From positions 558,001-622,000 of the forward strand of contig JAKSGN010000013.1 of NCBI GenBank assembly GCA_024180945.1: a stretch of 64,000 bases of DNA, given 5' to 3'. Below the pieces are notes generated by a model, which saw only the letters and a program-made list of their open reading frames with translations, made no database searches and was not told the origin of the DNA. Source of the DNA: Macrophomina tecta. Lineage: Eukaryota > Ascomycota > Dothideomycetes > Botryosphaeriales > Botryosphaeriaceae. This document shows positions 1 through 11,655 of the stretch, one piece after another. Within the stretch, counting starts at the first letter, position 1; every line of letters starts with the position of its first letter. The position numbers were made by a program, and so were the translations under genes.

Positions 1-1744
1 TCAAGTCACTAGAACTAGATTGCCTTACGTTCGCCAACAATGTAACCAAAGCCGAAGTTCACATGAAGGCCGCATCAGCTGGTCTGAGGCTTCGCACGGG
101 AAACGCGAAAGTGTTCGACGGAGACGCCAAAATCACCAATCGACCAACTCCCGGCGTCTTCGAGCTTTCAGAGATGGCGTCGCAAACAGCCACGAGGATC
201 AGTATTCCTTACGAGTTGGAAGTCAACCTATCCGAACTGCATATCAAACTCGAAATTATCTACCATACAGACCATGGAGAGCATGAGTTCCGTGCAAATT
301 GCACTATCAACATCGAGTTACCCCTTGATGTAAATGTGCACGACCAGTTTATGGAGCGGATGCTTCTGTCCACGTTCAAAGTTACGACATCAAACCACGT
401 TCCCTTGGATGTGTTGAATATCCAGCTCAAGGGAACGGCAGCCTTTGATGTCGATCCTGCAAAGCTGTATGGTTCTCGTAATCCTGTGCGGCCTGGCCAG
501 CCTCCGGCCTTCGTGTATCGTATCTTCAGGAAAGAAGGCACTAGCCTTTCCAATCCCGCGGATTCAAACCTCTCTCTCAGCATCAACTACCGTTGCCTCG
601 ATGACCACGTCTACGAAGAGCTGGAAAAGAGGTTCTCAAAAGCGGTCCAGGACAGCCCATTTGCTTACCTCAGCAGGCTTTTGTTCCCTCGTTTGTGGGA
701 AAACCTGAAAGTCACTCTGACGGCCGATGATTGGCACAAGGCATCTTTCCACGATGAGCTTCGTTGTGGCACCTTCGATGAAGCGGGCTGGATGAGCACA
801 ATTGAGAGCCTCCCTGCTAACGCCCGGGAAAATTTGCGGGAATGGCTCTTGGAGTGGCACAAGGTAAGCTTCTCGTATTATAGAGAACATATAAAATTGC
901 ATACTTCGATATTAACAGTTTCCCCCGCCAGGCGAATCCAACAATCAGCGTCACTCCGCCCAAAGACCGCACTGAGGCCATTATCTCCCCAATCACCCGC
1001 CGCATTACCATCACAGTCGGTGTCCCACGAGTACAGATTCTCAACATCGCCCATATAGACCTCAAGTCCCCCGTCCCCTCTCCTGCCTTTAACCCACTGA
1101 TCGCACCGCTCGGCCTCCCTCTGCAAGCCGCCCTCCGCATCAAGCACACGCGCAAATGGGACGATCCATCCTCCCTCGCCAAGAACGCGAACCTCGCGCA
1201 TCCAGATGACCCCGTCCAATTCGTGTACGAGATTGAAGCCGATCCGAATGTGTGGCTGCTGGGCGGGGCGAAGCGCGTGCAGTTCGAGGCGCGTGAGGGC
1301 GAGATTAAGACTTTCCCGCTCACGCTCATCCCACTACGCGAGGGTTATCCCAGGTGGTTGCCCAGTGTTGTGATCCGGCCCGTCGTTACCAAGGAACGTG
1401 AGAAGGAGACAAGCAGGGACCGTGCTGCTGCGGCTACGGACGTTACGTGCGAGATGGATCTCATCTCGCAGCATTCGTGCGTACAGGTCGTCCCGGATTG
1501 GAAGAGCGTCACGGTGGGAGTAGGCTTATTTGGTAGTGAGGGCGGTGGGGAGAAGGCGGTTTCGGAAGCGGTGCTATTGGAAGCGGGAAATAGGGAGGAT
1601 GGGTTGAATCGCATTGAGGGAGAAATGAAGGGCAGGGAGGGAGTGGTGGCGCAGACGGGGTTGCCGGTGGAATTTAGGGAGGTGGCGAAGGCTGACGCCG
1701 GGGATGCTGGAGTGGCAGGAGGAGAAGGGCAGGCGCAGGAGTGA
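1..1744 (+). CDS. TRS130: TRAPPII complex subunit Trs130/TRAPPC10, C-terminal part (5' end outside window)
   Basis: Large subunit specific to the TRAPPII tethering complex, which activates Rab GTPases (Ypt31/32 or Rab11) at the trans-Golgi. The reading frame is already open at base 3, so the start lies upstream. Exon A runs to 863; a 68-bp intron (864-931, GTAAGC...CAG) is removed in phase 0; exon B is 932-1744 with stop TGA. About 557 residues are visible. The join gives continuous beta-rich sequence, and the tail holds the family-like block FPLTLIPLREGYPRWLPSV (near 1311-1370), typical of TRAPPC10 C-terminal domains. After about 1400 the sequence becomes glycine/glutamate-rich and is probably a disordered tail. 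Identification is by remembered family resemblance, without alignment; a paralogous TRAPP subunit such as Trs120 is less likely. Confidence 0.8.
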
Positions 1745-4700
1745 TGTGATGAAGGAATGACGGGATGATTTGATTCAGTGAATGGTTGGGTAGATAGCCG
1801 AGCGGGTTCGATGGGTGGTTGTGTAAGTGAATAGATACTTTCAAAGACGTCTACCCAGGTACTTTAATATTCAGAGTGTTCAAGCCGGGTCGATATGGCA
1901 TACATGTGCAGTGTAGGTCTCACATTATCTTACGGAAACGACATTATTGTGGGAGCAGACCACAGCACTCGAGACTTGTTGGAACATCTCTCAAGTGCAG
2001 GAATTGGGGGAATTGCTAACGTTTGCATTGTCACGATTGTTCCGACTCCACCCATATACGTACGATCGATGCCCAATTACCAGACCACTCATTTTATCAG
2101 CTCTCAGATGGTGTCCCATCCTCCTCACAGTATCTGGGCCAATGCTGCGGAATTCATCGAAGATCACGTCAGCCTCACCTTACGACTCGAGGCATTTGCG
2201 ACTGAGCGGGATCGCAACTAGCCTCGCTTCAGACAAGAACTCGCGGAAGCTCTGGAATTGAGAGCAGCGAAACCCAGACCATCCAACCTGCAACCCATCA
2301 TCGCAGGACGATCCGAGCTAGTGCTCCGACGACATCTGCTAGCATGTCCAACCTGTCAAGCTTCCCTCTGCCATCCTGGCTGCTACTGCCTTTGCCCTTT
2401 ACACAGAGCGAACGTCGGGTTTGTGCTGGAAGATGTCATTGAGGCAAGAGGCGCCACTCCGACCCGGGGTTGGATTTCGCTGTCGCTGTGGCATGTATAT
2501 GATAAGTTCAGAGCCCATATTCCAAACGCTCCCATCGAATGTCATGCGGTCGCATCACAACAGCCTGCTAGAGTCTCCCAAGCCATCGCCAATGCGCCCG
2601 CTCATTTGCTCTGCCATCGCAGCGGAGGTAGACGGGAGAGAGGGGAAGGGATTAAGGTCAGGCGACGTCGAAGTTTAGTACGGTTCGGTTCATTAATTTT
2701 CCTCTCATTAGGAAAGTCAGGAACGAGAGCGAATTAATGCGGTTATAACATAGCATCCGAGCGGTCTGAGCGAAACAACGGTGATGCTGGAGAGGACGGA
2801 GGACCGGCGTGGAAAGAGTGTGAAAAGCGCAACGCCAACGATGGCCAGGCACTCAGGAAGACACACTGCCACCTCCCCCCACCATCCACCCACGAACATG
2901 TACCACGTGGTTCGCAACCGAGAGAGCGAATCCGCCCGCCCACCGTACTTTATTTTTTTTTTTTTTTTTTTTTTTTTTCTTTTTCCCGATTCCAAGGCGA
3001 GGGGAGGGCAGAAGAAGAAAAAGGAAAGTCCTAAGACATTAGCGGTCATAGGCGACAGACTCGTTTCGCTGCTGCCGAAACGGGGCGGGTTGCAGTGAAC
3101 AGGGGTTGGGGGAGCAGAGACGCGCTGACGGTTTAGCGCGCTGACGGTTCAAAGTGGTGCCGTCCACCATGACACAGAAAGCATCAAGAAGGCCGAAAGT
3201 ACTAGTGACACCAGGCTGTCTTACCTGTGCCGCCCCGACCACGGCCCCCGAGGTCTCTCCCTCTCCGTCGGCCGTAAGCAAGCCAGGCACGCGGCGCTTC
3301 GCTAGGAGATTGGGGACGACAATAAAAGATGCGTTATGCGGGCAGGATTGAGCTGGTACTTGCTCCTCGTAGAGAGTTAGAGAGTTTCCAACTAGTGAAG
3401 GATAGCGCCGGAGTCTAGACGAGTGTGACGTTGGCAGGAAAAGGACTACTACGCGGAATGGAGGCTGTTCGTACTATTGCCACCGGCTCTTTGGTGGCGG
3501 CCGTACGCACACACCCGTCTGTCTGAACTAAAACCGAGGGTCAGAGAAGCTGGCGTGATGGAAGCATCTGCAGGCACACATAACAGGGTAGGTGTGGGTA
3601 GATCCGTACTGGAAGCACAGAGGCTGAAACGGGAGGCTGCTCGAGAAGGATTGGGAGGCAGGGGCGGAAAGGTGCGTGCGAAAGGGCTGCATGAAGACGT
3701 CAAGTCGGTTCCGGACCCTTAAGTTAGGTTCAGCAGCCAGCAGGCATCTAATTGCTGCACAGTGCGACCGATGATGAGGGCGGCATGATTCTACTGAGAA
3801 TCTAGAAGGTGTCAACCCGCTTACCTAGGCGCTGGGACCTACAGGAAGGAGCGCCCAGTATTCAGGTGAGGCAGCACATGGACTGTACTGGGGGCAACCC
3901 AGGGCCAATGGAATGCGTGATGGCATGCTGGGAGGGCTGATAGCACGCCAAACAGACGCTTGGATTCCTACACTTGCCGTCTCATGAATTCAAACGCTGC
4001 CAGACAGCGCAAGGTTGAACATCGTCTGGGAGCACACACCGCAAGGCCCGACGATGCAGCCGCAGCCTATCAAGGCGGCGGAATAAGCTCTGCCTAGCGC
4101 ATGCAAAACGTGCAGAAATAATGATGGACGGCTTCGCGAGTGCTCAGCAAGGCCCTCAGGTGACGGGTGCGGCAGATAGATCAGGACAATGCCTTGGGGC
4201 GTTGTGGTATGTAACCTCAGTCCTCATGTAGCATTCTGGCTGGTGGAAAATGCTGAGGGGCGCTGACGTCGGTCGAGTCGGCGTCCAAGCTCGGTGACGT
4301 GGGTTTCCGGTGGCTTGAAGGCGGAAAGGGTTCCAGGACAAACCTTCGGCAGCACGACTGGCCGTACTTGATGGAGTGTCTGACACTTGACAAGACACTA
4401 GCAGCAGCTGGCTGGCGGGGGCTGGCTGGCGGGAGCCCAAAGCCGGGTCGGGCGGTGGTGCAGAGATTGCCGTAGGAGAAGGCAGCGCGAGAGCTGGCGG
4501 GGCGACCATCCGGGCAAGCGCCAGCCACGCGCGTGTTGAGGCGACGAGGATGAGGCCTGCTGAGACTGAGGAGAGCGGGCGACGGACGCGGCTCCGTCTA
4601 TTTAACACGCCCGCACAAGGAAGGTGGCGATTGTCGCGCGAGGGCCCAGAGAGGCTCGCCCAAGGGATGCATGCCCAGGCTGCGGGGAGAGCATCGTCGC

Positions 4701-6604
4701 CGGCCCAGCGGTTCCGGTGCGGGCACAGCGCGGCGCAGAGCGCCATGCTTTGCATGTGTCAAGTGTCGCTGGAGCGGTTCGCATGCAGGCGGTTGCGTGT
4801 GGGCAGAAACACGCCGGAGGTCGGCGGGGAGGACTCGCCCGCGGGCGGTGATGGAAAACGTGGGCGCCACAGCCTCCCTTAATTCCGCCTCCTAGCGGTC
4901 GTGGAGGCTAGGACAGCGGGCGCCTGTGTCGGCTTGATGAGGCCGGCTGCCGGGTGTCTCTTCTGCATGTCCAGCAGCGGTGCAACGTGATCGGCAGCGC
5001 ATCCCCCAATCAGCGCGGCGCCGGGCAGCGATGGCCTGACGCTTGCCCGCCATTCCCCATCCGGCCCCAACACGACACAAAGACCCGGGCCACCCCCCTT
5101 CAGGGACAGCCCAGCCGCCGTTGAGCCCCCTCCTCCTCCAGGGCCCCAGGCCCCGGAGCCATTATTGCGGCAGCGCTGCCAGCGCCCGCGCACGCCTCGC
5201 CGTGCAACTGATCGGGCCATCGCCGATGAGCGCAGCCAGCGCAGGCCGAGCAGCGCCCGCCCATGCATGCCGCTTCGGGTAATTTTTCCCACATTCCTCT
5301 CCGCTGGGACGCGCCGCACGAAGCGAGAGTGCGAAGGGGCCCCATCGCCAGCTCAGTGGCCCAGCATCAATCTCGCGGCTCGCCAGGCCAAACGCACCCG
5401 CGGTCCGCCGAGCCCTCTCCGCAGCCCGTCCCGTCCTGGGCGGGTCGCCGGCGCGGACTGCGGCCCACGCGCGCACAGGCCGCCGCGCGGCGGCCGGGCT
5501 CAGCTACGAAGCAGGGATGTCGAGACGAGGCGCCCTCTGCTGTCTCTCCTCTCGGCTCGCGACGCCTGCCGCCCGCGCTGCGGGATGGGCTGCGCGCAGC
5601 GCCGGCGCGCGCACAGCAGGCGCGGGCGCGGGCGCAGCTTGCTCGCGGGCAGCCAGCGCCCCAGGCGAGGGCAGCGGCCTGATGTGCGTGTGTCGCTGTG
5701 GCGAAGCGACCCGGACCCGGCACACTGGCATGAGCGACCGAGCGGACGAGTCAGGCGGCAGGACGGGGAAGAGGCGGGTGCGAAGCTGGCCCCAAGGGAA
5801 CGCTCTGGCTCCCAAAGAAAGCCCGAGCGCCAGTCGTCCCCAGCCAGCCGGTTCCTCCATCCCCCGAATCGCTCCCGTCTTCTCACCCATCAGCCCGCCG
5901 CGAGTCGACCATCGCAACCTCTTCTCTCTGGCCCTTCAGAGAGCGACGCGACCGCCATATCTCCCCGTCGCCTCCTCTGCCGCCGTTGTCGACGAGAGCG
6001 GGCCCCGTCCGAGCCCTTCCACCCGTACGTTGCACCTCTCTGTGCAAGTAACGCCTCGACACCGTGCGACCGGCCGCCTGCCTGCCCATCTGCTGCTGCT
6101 CGTCTGACAACTCTGCCCAGCGCCTCTCGGCCGCGCCATTGTGCTGCTCGACACGCTCGCTGCTCCTCTCCTCCCGCTCTTCTCCCGTGAGTCTGCCCGC
6201 CGTGTGTTTCTTTGAGCCTTCGCGCGCTTCTGCGCCGCCCGCTGCCTCTGCTCGCTTGGGCACTGCCCTCTTGGCTCCGCTCCGCACCCAGCCAACGCCA
6301 GCCCCGTGTCCTGGAGACAGCCTCTCATGCCTTCCCACTGACCCCCGACTGCGATCCAGATACCAATTCCGTGGAAGTCCTCTTGGTGCTCTCCGATCGT
6401 CCTCGCGTGTGACCCCATTATTCCTGTAAGTGCCACTCTTGGCCCTTCCGAGGCATGCGCGTCGACAGCCATGCAAGGGAGCGGCTGCCCACGCTCTGCT
6501 GCTGTCATGCCACCAGTCCACTAACTGTCCCCTCGTGTCCCAGTATCTTTCCTTCGACCGTTTGATCCTCTCCACCACCACCACCACCACCACCACCACC
6601 AACC
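1745..6604. other. Gene-poor stretch and probable long veA upstream/leader region
   Basis: No convincing gene. 1745-4100 has only short ORFs without recognisable motifs, a pure T tract (about 2949-2978) and a perfect 10-bp palindrome containing CACGTG (2902-2911). From about 4150 to 6560 the DNA is very GC- and CT-rich. ORFs there (for example 4156-4755 minus and 5165-6190 plus) translate into Arg/Pro/Ala/Ser-rich low-complexity sequence, as expected of biased noncoding DNA. This is probably promoter and 5' UTR of veA; developmental regulators in fungi often have long leaders with upstream ORFs. Confidence 0.5.
6568..6603 (+). repeat. (ACC)n trinucleotide microsatellite abutting the veA start codon
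   Basis: Roughly ten CAC/ACC units lie directly before the ATG at 6605, with only a few bases (AACC) between repeat and start. Length variation here would change the start-codon context or leader of veA. Confidence 0.85.
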
Positions 6605-8459
6605 ATGGCGACAAGTATTATCCCCGTGGCCAACGAGACCGTGAGCTCGTCCTCCAGGATGACCAAGGAGGGCAAGAAGATCACGTATCAGATGCAAGTC
6701 ATTCAGCAGCCTGAGCGTGCCAGAGCCTGTGGTTCTGGAGCCAAATGTGAGCAAACATGGAAGCAACCACATCCAGGGACTCGACTGACTCGCGTGACCA
6801 GCTTCTGCCGACCGCCGTCCGGTAGACCCGCCGCCGATTGTGGAGCTCCGCATCTTCGAGGGTGAGAACAGACAAAACGACATCACTTTCTCGTACAATG
6901 CGAACTTTTTCCTGTTTGCGACTTTGGAGAACGCGCGTTCCATTGCCCAGGGACGCGTCCAGCCTAACCCGGCCACCTTCCCCGTCCTCACCGGAACCCC
7001 TGTCGCCGGTATGGCGTACCTTGACCGCCCCACTCCTGCTGGCTACTTTATTTTCCCGGATCTTTCCGTCCGCCACGAGGGGAAATACCGCCTGAGTTTT
7101 GCCTTGTATGAGGAGCTGAAGGAGCACAAGGACATGGACAGCGATGACCGTGGTTCGGAACACGTCCAGAATGGCCGCCCCGATGCCCATGTTTCTCACA
7201 GGCTGGAGGTCAAGTCGGCGCCTTTTAGCGTCTACAGCGCCAAGAAGTTCCCGGGTCTCACGGAGAGCACTGCCTTGAGTCGTATGGTTGCCGAGCAAGG
7301 ATGCCGCGTCCGGATACGTCGTGATGTCCGCATGAGGAGGCGCGACAACAAGACCAAGGACGATTGGGATGACTACGAGGAAAAGACAGCCTACGAGCGC
7401 AACCGAACGGCCACTCCGGATGTTTATGGACAGAATGCTGTCCATACCCCACAGCCCATGACGGACGGAAGCGACCGTCCCAGGTCCCAGAGCAACGCCA
7501 GCAATGCTTCGTTTGCCCCGCCGCCCCGTCGTCCCTCGATGCAGGACATGTCCAACTCCTACAACCAGGGATACCAGAACCAGATGCCGCCTCCTCAGGC
7601 ACCCCAGAACGCCTACTCATCGCAGATGCAGTACCCAGCTGCGCCTGCACCGCAGTACCAGAGCCAATATCCCCCTGCGCCGCAGCAGCCGGCTATGCAC
7701 CCTCCTCAAGCCCCTTACATGCAGCAGCCGCATTCATGGCAGCCGCAGGCTCAGCCGCAGATGCCGATGGCCCAGTCGTATGGTTACAGTCCTAACCAGC
7801 AGTACGGACACTACGAGCAGCCGGCTCCTGTGCGCCATGACAGCCTTGATTACAACAACAATGGATCCGAATACCGTCGTCCGTCATTGGCCGGCCCGCA
7901 GCAAACGCCGAACCAAATGGCCGCACCATTCGGAACCCTGGACTCGGGCTACAACCGGCACCAGAACCAAATGAACCCGCCTCCTGCGCAGCCGATGCCC
8001 AGCTCGCAGGCCCCTCACCCCAATGGTGCCCAGGCCCCTGCCAGCACGCACTCGATGAACGGCTACAACCTCGCGCCGCTAAAGACCCTGCAACCCCCTG
8101 CCGATAAGCTCGAGCCCGTGTCTCCTTCGTATCCTGTTCCTGCCCCGGGAATCCAAATGCCTGTCGACCCGCTTGTGCCACGCGCTTACCAGAGCAAGCC
8201 GTACAGCAGCCATGGCGACTCGAACGGTCAGACGCTCTCCGGCGCGACCAAGCGGTCTTTCTCTGCGACTTTCGATACGAACCACATCGAGCAGCCTCTG
8301 CGCGGCGGTGCCCGCCCGAATGTCAACCTGCCTGGGGATGACGGCGGCCTGAGTGCGTTGGATGCATCGACGGACGAGGAGATTCTTGACGAGCGTGCTA
8401 TGAGCTACCGTCGTGCTGATGGCACGCACAGGAGTCGCCGCGTCCCACTGTCGAATTGA
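6605..8459 (+). CDS. veA: Velvet regulator VeA
   Basis: Light-responsive regulator that joins VelB and the methyltransferase LaeA in the nucleus to coordinate sexual development and secondary metabolism. Exons 6605-6746 and 6802-8459; the 55-bp intron (GTGAGC...CAG) splits a Ser codon and restores the velvet signature from GSGAKSS to [18 protein letters not shown]. Product is 599 residues. The velvet domain spans about residues 20-235, with [33 protein letters not shown] and the beta-strand end [10 protein letters not shown] basic run [11 protein letters not shown] follows and could serve nuclear import. Residues 250-480 are Pro/Gln/Tyr-rich and disordered; the C-terminus ends in a conserved-looking MSYRRADG block. 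The start is supported by the family N-terminus ([13 protein letters not shown]). Upstream there is a long GC-rich leader and an ACC repeat touching the ATG. Confidence 0.96.
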
Positions 8460-9570
8460 TCAGGATGTCTGACAATTGGTATCAAGATGACGTTTGCGAG
8501 GAGATTTTCGGGCGTCATTGAACGAAATCATGACGAACATGACGCCATGGGGCTGAAGCAATCATTCAACATGTTGTTTGCGAGGCGCGCCACACCTCCG
8601 CCTTCAAATGACTGCAGCATATTCCTGGGTGTCTGGCCATCGTCCCTGCGCTGATTAAGGCTTGGAGCTTTTGCTTTCTCTGTGACTTGTTCTCTTTTCT
8701 GTTCTTGTTTCGGCCCCGATGTTGGGTCTGACGACGATACCATTTCCTTGACGTTTGGTCTTGCTCTTCCACACGGCGTGCTTGGGCGTTCAAATAAGTT
8801 GTTGCAGATTTCCTATTCTCCTACTGGGGGCCACATCGGCCCAGCCCATCCCTATAATGCAGCATTCTCCTAGTCTGTACACTGTCAGCGACTGCGCCAG
8901 CCGGCCATGCTTTCATTTGCGTCTCGTTTGTCCCCGGAGGACACTTACGGCTCCGTTGTTTCTGGGTGGTTAGAGCGAATGCCCCAGCGCTTTCTTACCA
9001 TGGGTGGATATCTGGCAGTGGCTCTCGGTAGTTAGATAAGCATAAAAATTAGAGGTTTCATGTATTCGCACAGATGAAGCGCAATTAATGGGCGTTCGAG
9101 AGGCGAAGCCTAAAGTGCAGCTCGTTGGCGGACGGGCCATCGCTGTGGAAACCAAGGCGCCCCCCGGCTGCAGATGCGGGCATGGGTGCAGCAACGCGCG
9201 ACGACACGCCCACGTCTCCATCCCACGCGCCCAAGCACCCTCCCGTCGCCGCTGTCAGCCCGCAACACCCTCTCACGACTCACGGCCTCCGTTGCTTGTT
9301 TATAGACCATTGATATCCCTCCACCGCCCTGCAGCCCGCCGACGAGTCCCGCAACCCGCCAATTTCCTGCGTTTCACCTCCCCTCCGCAGTGCGCCTGTC
9401 GCCATGGCGCATCCCTACAGCGTGCGCAATATCCCCACAACTGCACCCGCGCCACCGTAACGTCTAACCGCGCCTCACAGGACCTCTCCACGGACCGAAC
9501 TCAGCCATCCGCCGCGCCCGCCCGCCGTCGCCCGTCCATCACCGACGGCCTGCAGCTTCCCTCGACCACC
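8460..9570. other. Intergenic veA 3' side and promoter of the next gene
   Basis: No supported gene. The open frame from 9088 that runs into the downstream gene reads as low-complexity His/Pro/Arg sequence and looks like 5' UTR. A TATA-like stretch (TTTATAGA near 9299) lies about 270 bp before the chosen start. Confidence 0.5.
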
Positions 9571-11655
9571 ATGCACGACACCGCCTCCAGCGATGAGAGA
9601 GCCGACCAGGGCTCGAGGAAGCGTCGCCACAAGTCGCATGATGTGGACATAGAGAGGCGGCCCCGTAGCGAGGTGGATGAAGCTTCCTACTCGTCTAAGC
9701 GTCGCCGCTCTGCGAATTGGCCGCTGACCGACGAGCAGTCCTTGTCTCCTGACGCCTCGCAGCGCAGTCGTTACAGCAAAGGCTCGCGCAACCGCCGTCA
9801 GGTCTCGTCTCCCGGCCGCCTTTCCAGGTTCCAAGAAGGCAGTATGAACGACCGTGCCAGCGCTCAGCCGCCCAGCGTCTTCACCCGCTTCTTCCCTAGC
9901 CGCGGCATTGCTCCAATTGACCAGTTGATGGAGGACTACCACGCCGCGAACGAGGCCGCTCCGACCTATACCCGCTCCACTTCTCGAGGTGCTTCGCATC
10001 ATCCGAACCAGTCGGTGACCAGTGCTGCCACTGCCGGTTCCAGTAGCACCGCCAATACCAGGGAGTCGGGCATCTTCCGCTTTGGCAGGTCTGTTGCCTC
10101 GACTTTCAATCCAATCAACATCTGGCAAAAGATGCAACAGAAGTGGAGTGAGGCACGCCAGGAGCTGATCGAGGAGGCGCTCGACGAACAGGCGCGCCAA
10201 CTCAGGGAGAGGGCGCTGAAGGCTGACGAGGTGTACGCACACCTGAAGAAGACTGGGCAGTTGGGAACTCAGGGAACTCATGCAATCTCAAACGGAGCTC
10301 CAATCTTCACTCCCGGCTACACCGCACCGGCGGACGGCCAAGCAATCCAGAGGGATTCAGGCATTGCAGGTATTGAACCCGACTACTCTCGTCCGTACGA
10401 ACAGAAAGACGCAGCAAAGAGCGCGGCCAACGTCTCGTCTCCGCCGGAACGCAAGTCCGCTCTTCACTTCAGGACGCCCTCGTTCGCTAACCTCAAGAAG
10501 GCGCGCTCCGAGGCTCAACTAGCCAAGCGGGCTCCCCCCTCGTCTCCAACGGCAGACGTGAGCGAAGCTGGAACACCCCGCACTCTCCGTAAATTTTCTT
10601 CTAAAAAGGACCTCCAGAAGCAGCTAAAGTTGCACAAGCGTGTCAGTGATTTGGAGGTGAAGCTACGGGAGGCTCGTCAGGAGCTGTACGACTGCCTAGG
10701 AGACACTCCTCCGGTCCCTACCATGCCCGCTCATCTGGCAGCTTCGTTGAATAGCAACAAGCCGCGCATTCCGACACCTCTCCGCAAGAAGGCTTCTAGG
10801 ACTGGTGGTACCATGCCAGCCCTACCATCCGAGCGCCTTCTCTTCCCTGATCGCACGGAGAACCGCGAGGATCCTCTCGTGCCTCAGGAGCCGGGAGCTT
10901 CTCGAACGGATAAGGAGCAGGAGCAGGAGCAAGCCGCCAGCGCGCCCGAGAGCGAGCCTCCAACACCCACTGCAACCAACGATATTTGGATTGCGGACGT
11001 CGAACCCGCCAAGGCGAAGAAGAATAAGGCGACAAAGGCGGCGCCTGCTAAGAAGAGGAAGAGCGGGGGCGAGGATGACTTGAACTACAAGCCGGTTTCC
11101 GAGGACAATGATGACGTCGAGTGGGATGTAGCAGCCCAGGACCCTCCTAAGAAGAAGCGCGGCGGGCCTAAGAAGACTGCAGTTCCGGAAACAACGCCCA
11201 ATAGGAAGCAATCCGACAAGCAGGCTGCCAAAACTGAAACGGCGGGAAAACAGGCAGAGACACGGCCTGAAGGTGCGGCGGCCACTGAGACAGTGATCAA
11301 AGTGGCCGAGAAGCAGCCTACTGTGCATGCCAGTATCGACGAGGCAATGGAGTCAATGACTGAAGAAGACGTCACGACTGCCAAGGTCTTGCTCAAAGAC
11401 GCTTCTCCAGGAAGACCGTCTGCGCTCGCTACGCCGTCTCATCCATCTTTGCGCCGGAGTGCCCGATCTGCCTCGCCTGCTCAGCGACGCGCGAACGCTC
11501 ATTCGCAGGACAGGAGCATTAGCGCAGCACCCAACGTAAAGTCTATCCCGTCGATGCCCTCGGTCCCAGAAAACCTGAAGTTGCAGACATCCAAGGCATC
11601 TGTAACCTTTCAGAAGAGGAACGCTTCATTCGAATGGCCGGATGATGTGTTCTAG
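9571..11655 (+). CDS. Uncharacterised basic, probably nuclear protein with coiled coil
   Basis: Single exon, 694 residues from the ATG at 9571, which has a good context (ACCACCATGC); the frame is open further upstream to 9088 but that part is low-complexity. I do not recognise a catalytic domain. Visible features: an N-terminal Arg/Lys/Ser-rich region with candidate nuclear-localisation clusters (SRKRRHK, SSKRRRS); a block near residues 180-235 rich in helix-forming residues (NIWQKMQQKWSEARQELIEEALDEQ); a short Leu/Lys coiled coil near 345-375 (KKDLQKQLKLHKRVSDLEVKLREARQEL split over two heptad runs); then an acidic/lysine-rich disordered half with repeated KKKRG-type patches. Similar Pezizomycotina proteins are sometimes labelled nuclear RNA-binding protein, but I see no RRM, KH or zinc finger, so I assign no function. 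Confidence 0.75.
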   Translation: MHDTASSDERADQGSRKRRHKSHDVDIERRPRSEVDEASYSSKRRRSANWPLTDEQSLSPDASQRSRYSKGSRNRRQVSSPGRLSRFQEGSMNDRASAQPPSVFTRFFPSRGIAPIDQLMEDYHAANEAAPTYTRSTSRGASHHPNQSVTSAATAGSSSTANTRESGIFRFGRSVASTFNPINIWQKMQQKWSEARQELIEEALDEQARQLRERALKADEVYAHLKKTGQLGTQGTHAISNGAPIFTPGYTAPADGQAIQRDSGIAGIEPDYSRPYEQKDAAKSAANVSSPPERKSALHFRTPSFANLKKARSEAQLAKRAPPSSPTADVSEAGTPRTLRKFSSKKDLQKQLKLHKRVSDLEVKLREARQELYDCLGDTPPVPTMPAHLAASLNSNKPRIPTPLRKKASRTGGTMPALPSERLLFPDRTENREDPLVPQEPGASRTDKEQEQEQAASAPESEPPTPTATNDIWIADVEPAKAKKNKATKAAPAKKRKSGGEDDLNYKPVSEDNDDVEWDVAAQDPPKKKRGGPKKTAVPETTPNRKQSDKQAAKTETAGKQAETRPEGAAATETVIKVAEKQPTVHASIDEAMESMTEEDVTTAKVLLKDASPGRPSALATPSHPSLRRSARSASPAQRRANAHSQDRSISAAPNVKSIPSMPSVPENLKLQTSKASVTFQKRNASFEWPDDVF

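Noticed and set aside
4156..4755. 199-codon ORF on the minus strand
   Set aside because: Low-complexity Ala/Pro/Ser/Arg sequence in GC-rich DNA, no motif, overlapped by ORFs in other frames.
5165..6190. 341-codon Arg/Pro/Ser-rich ORF upstream of veA
   Set aside because: Composition-driven; stop codons are rare by chance in this GC-rich leader and no domain or codon preference resembles neighbouring genes.
9088..9570. N-terminal extension of the gene at 9571
   Set aside because: Translates to His/Pro/Arg low complexity with a poor start context; the ATG at 9571 has a strong context.
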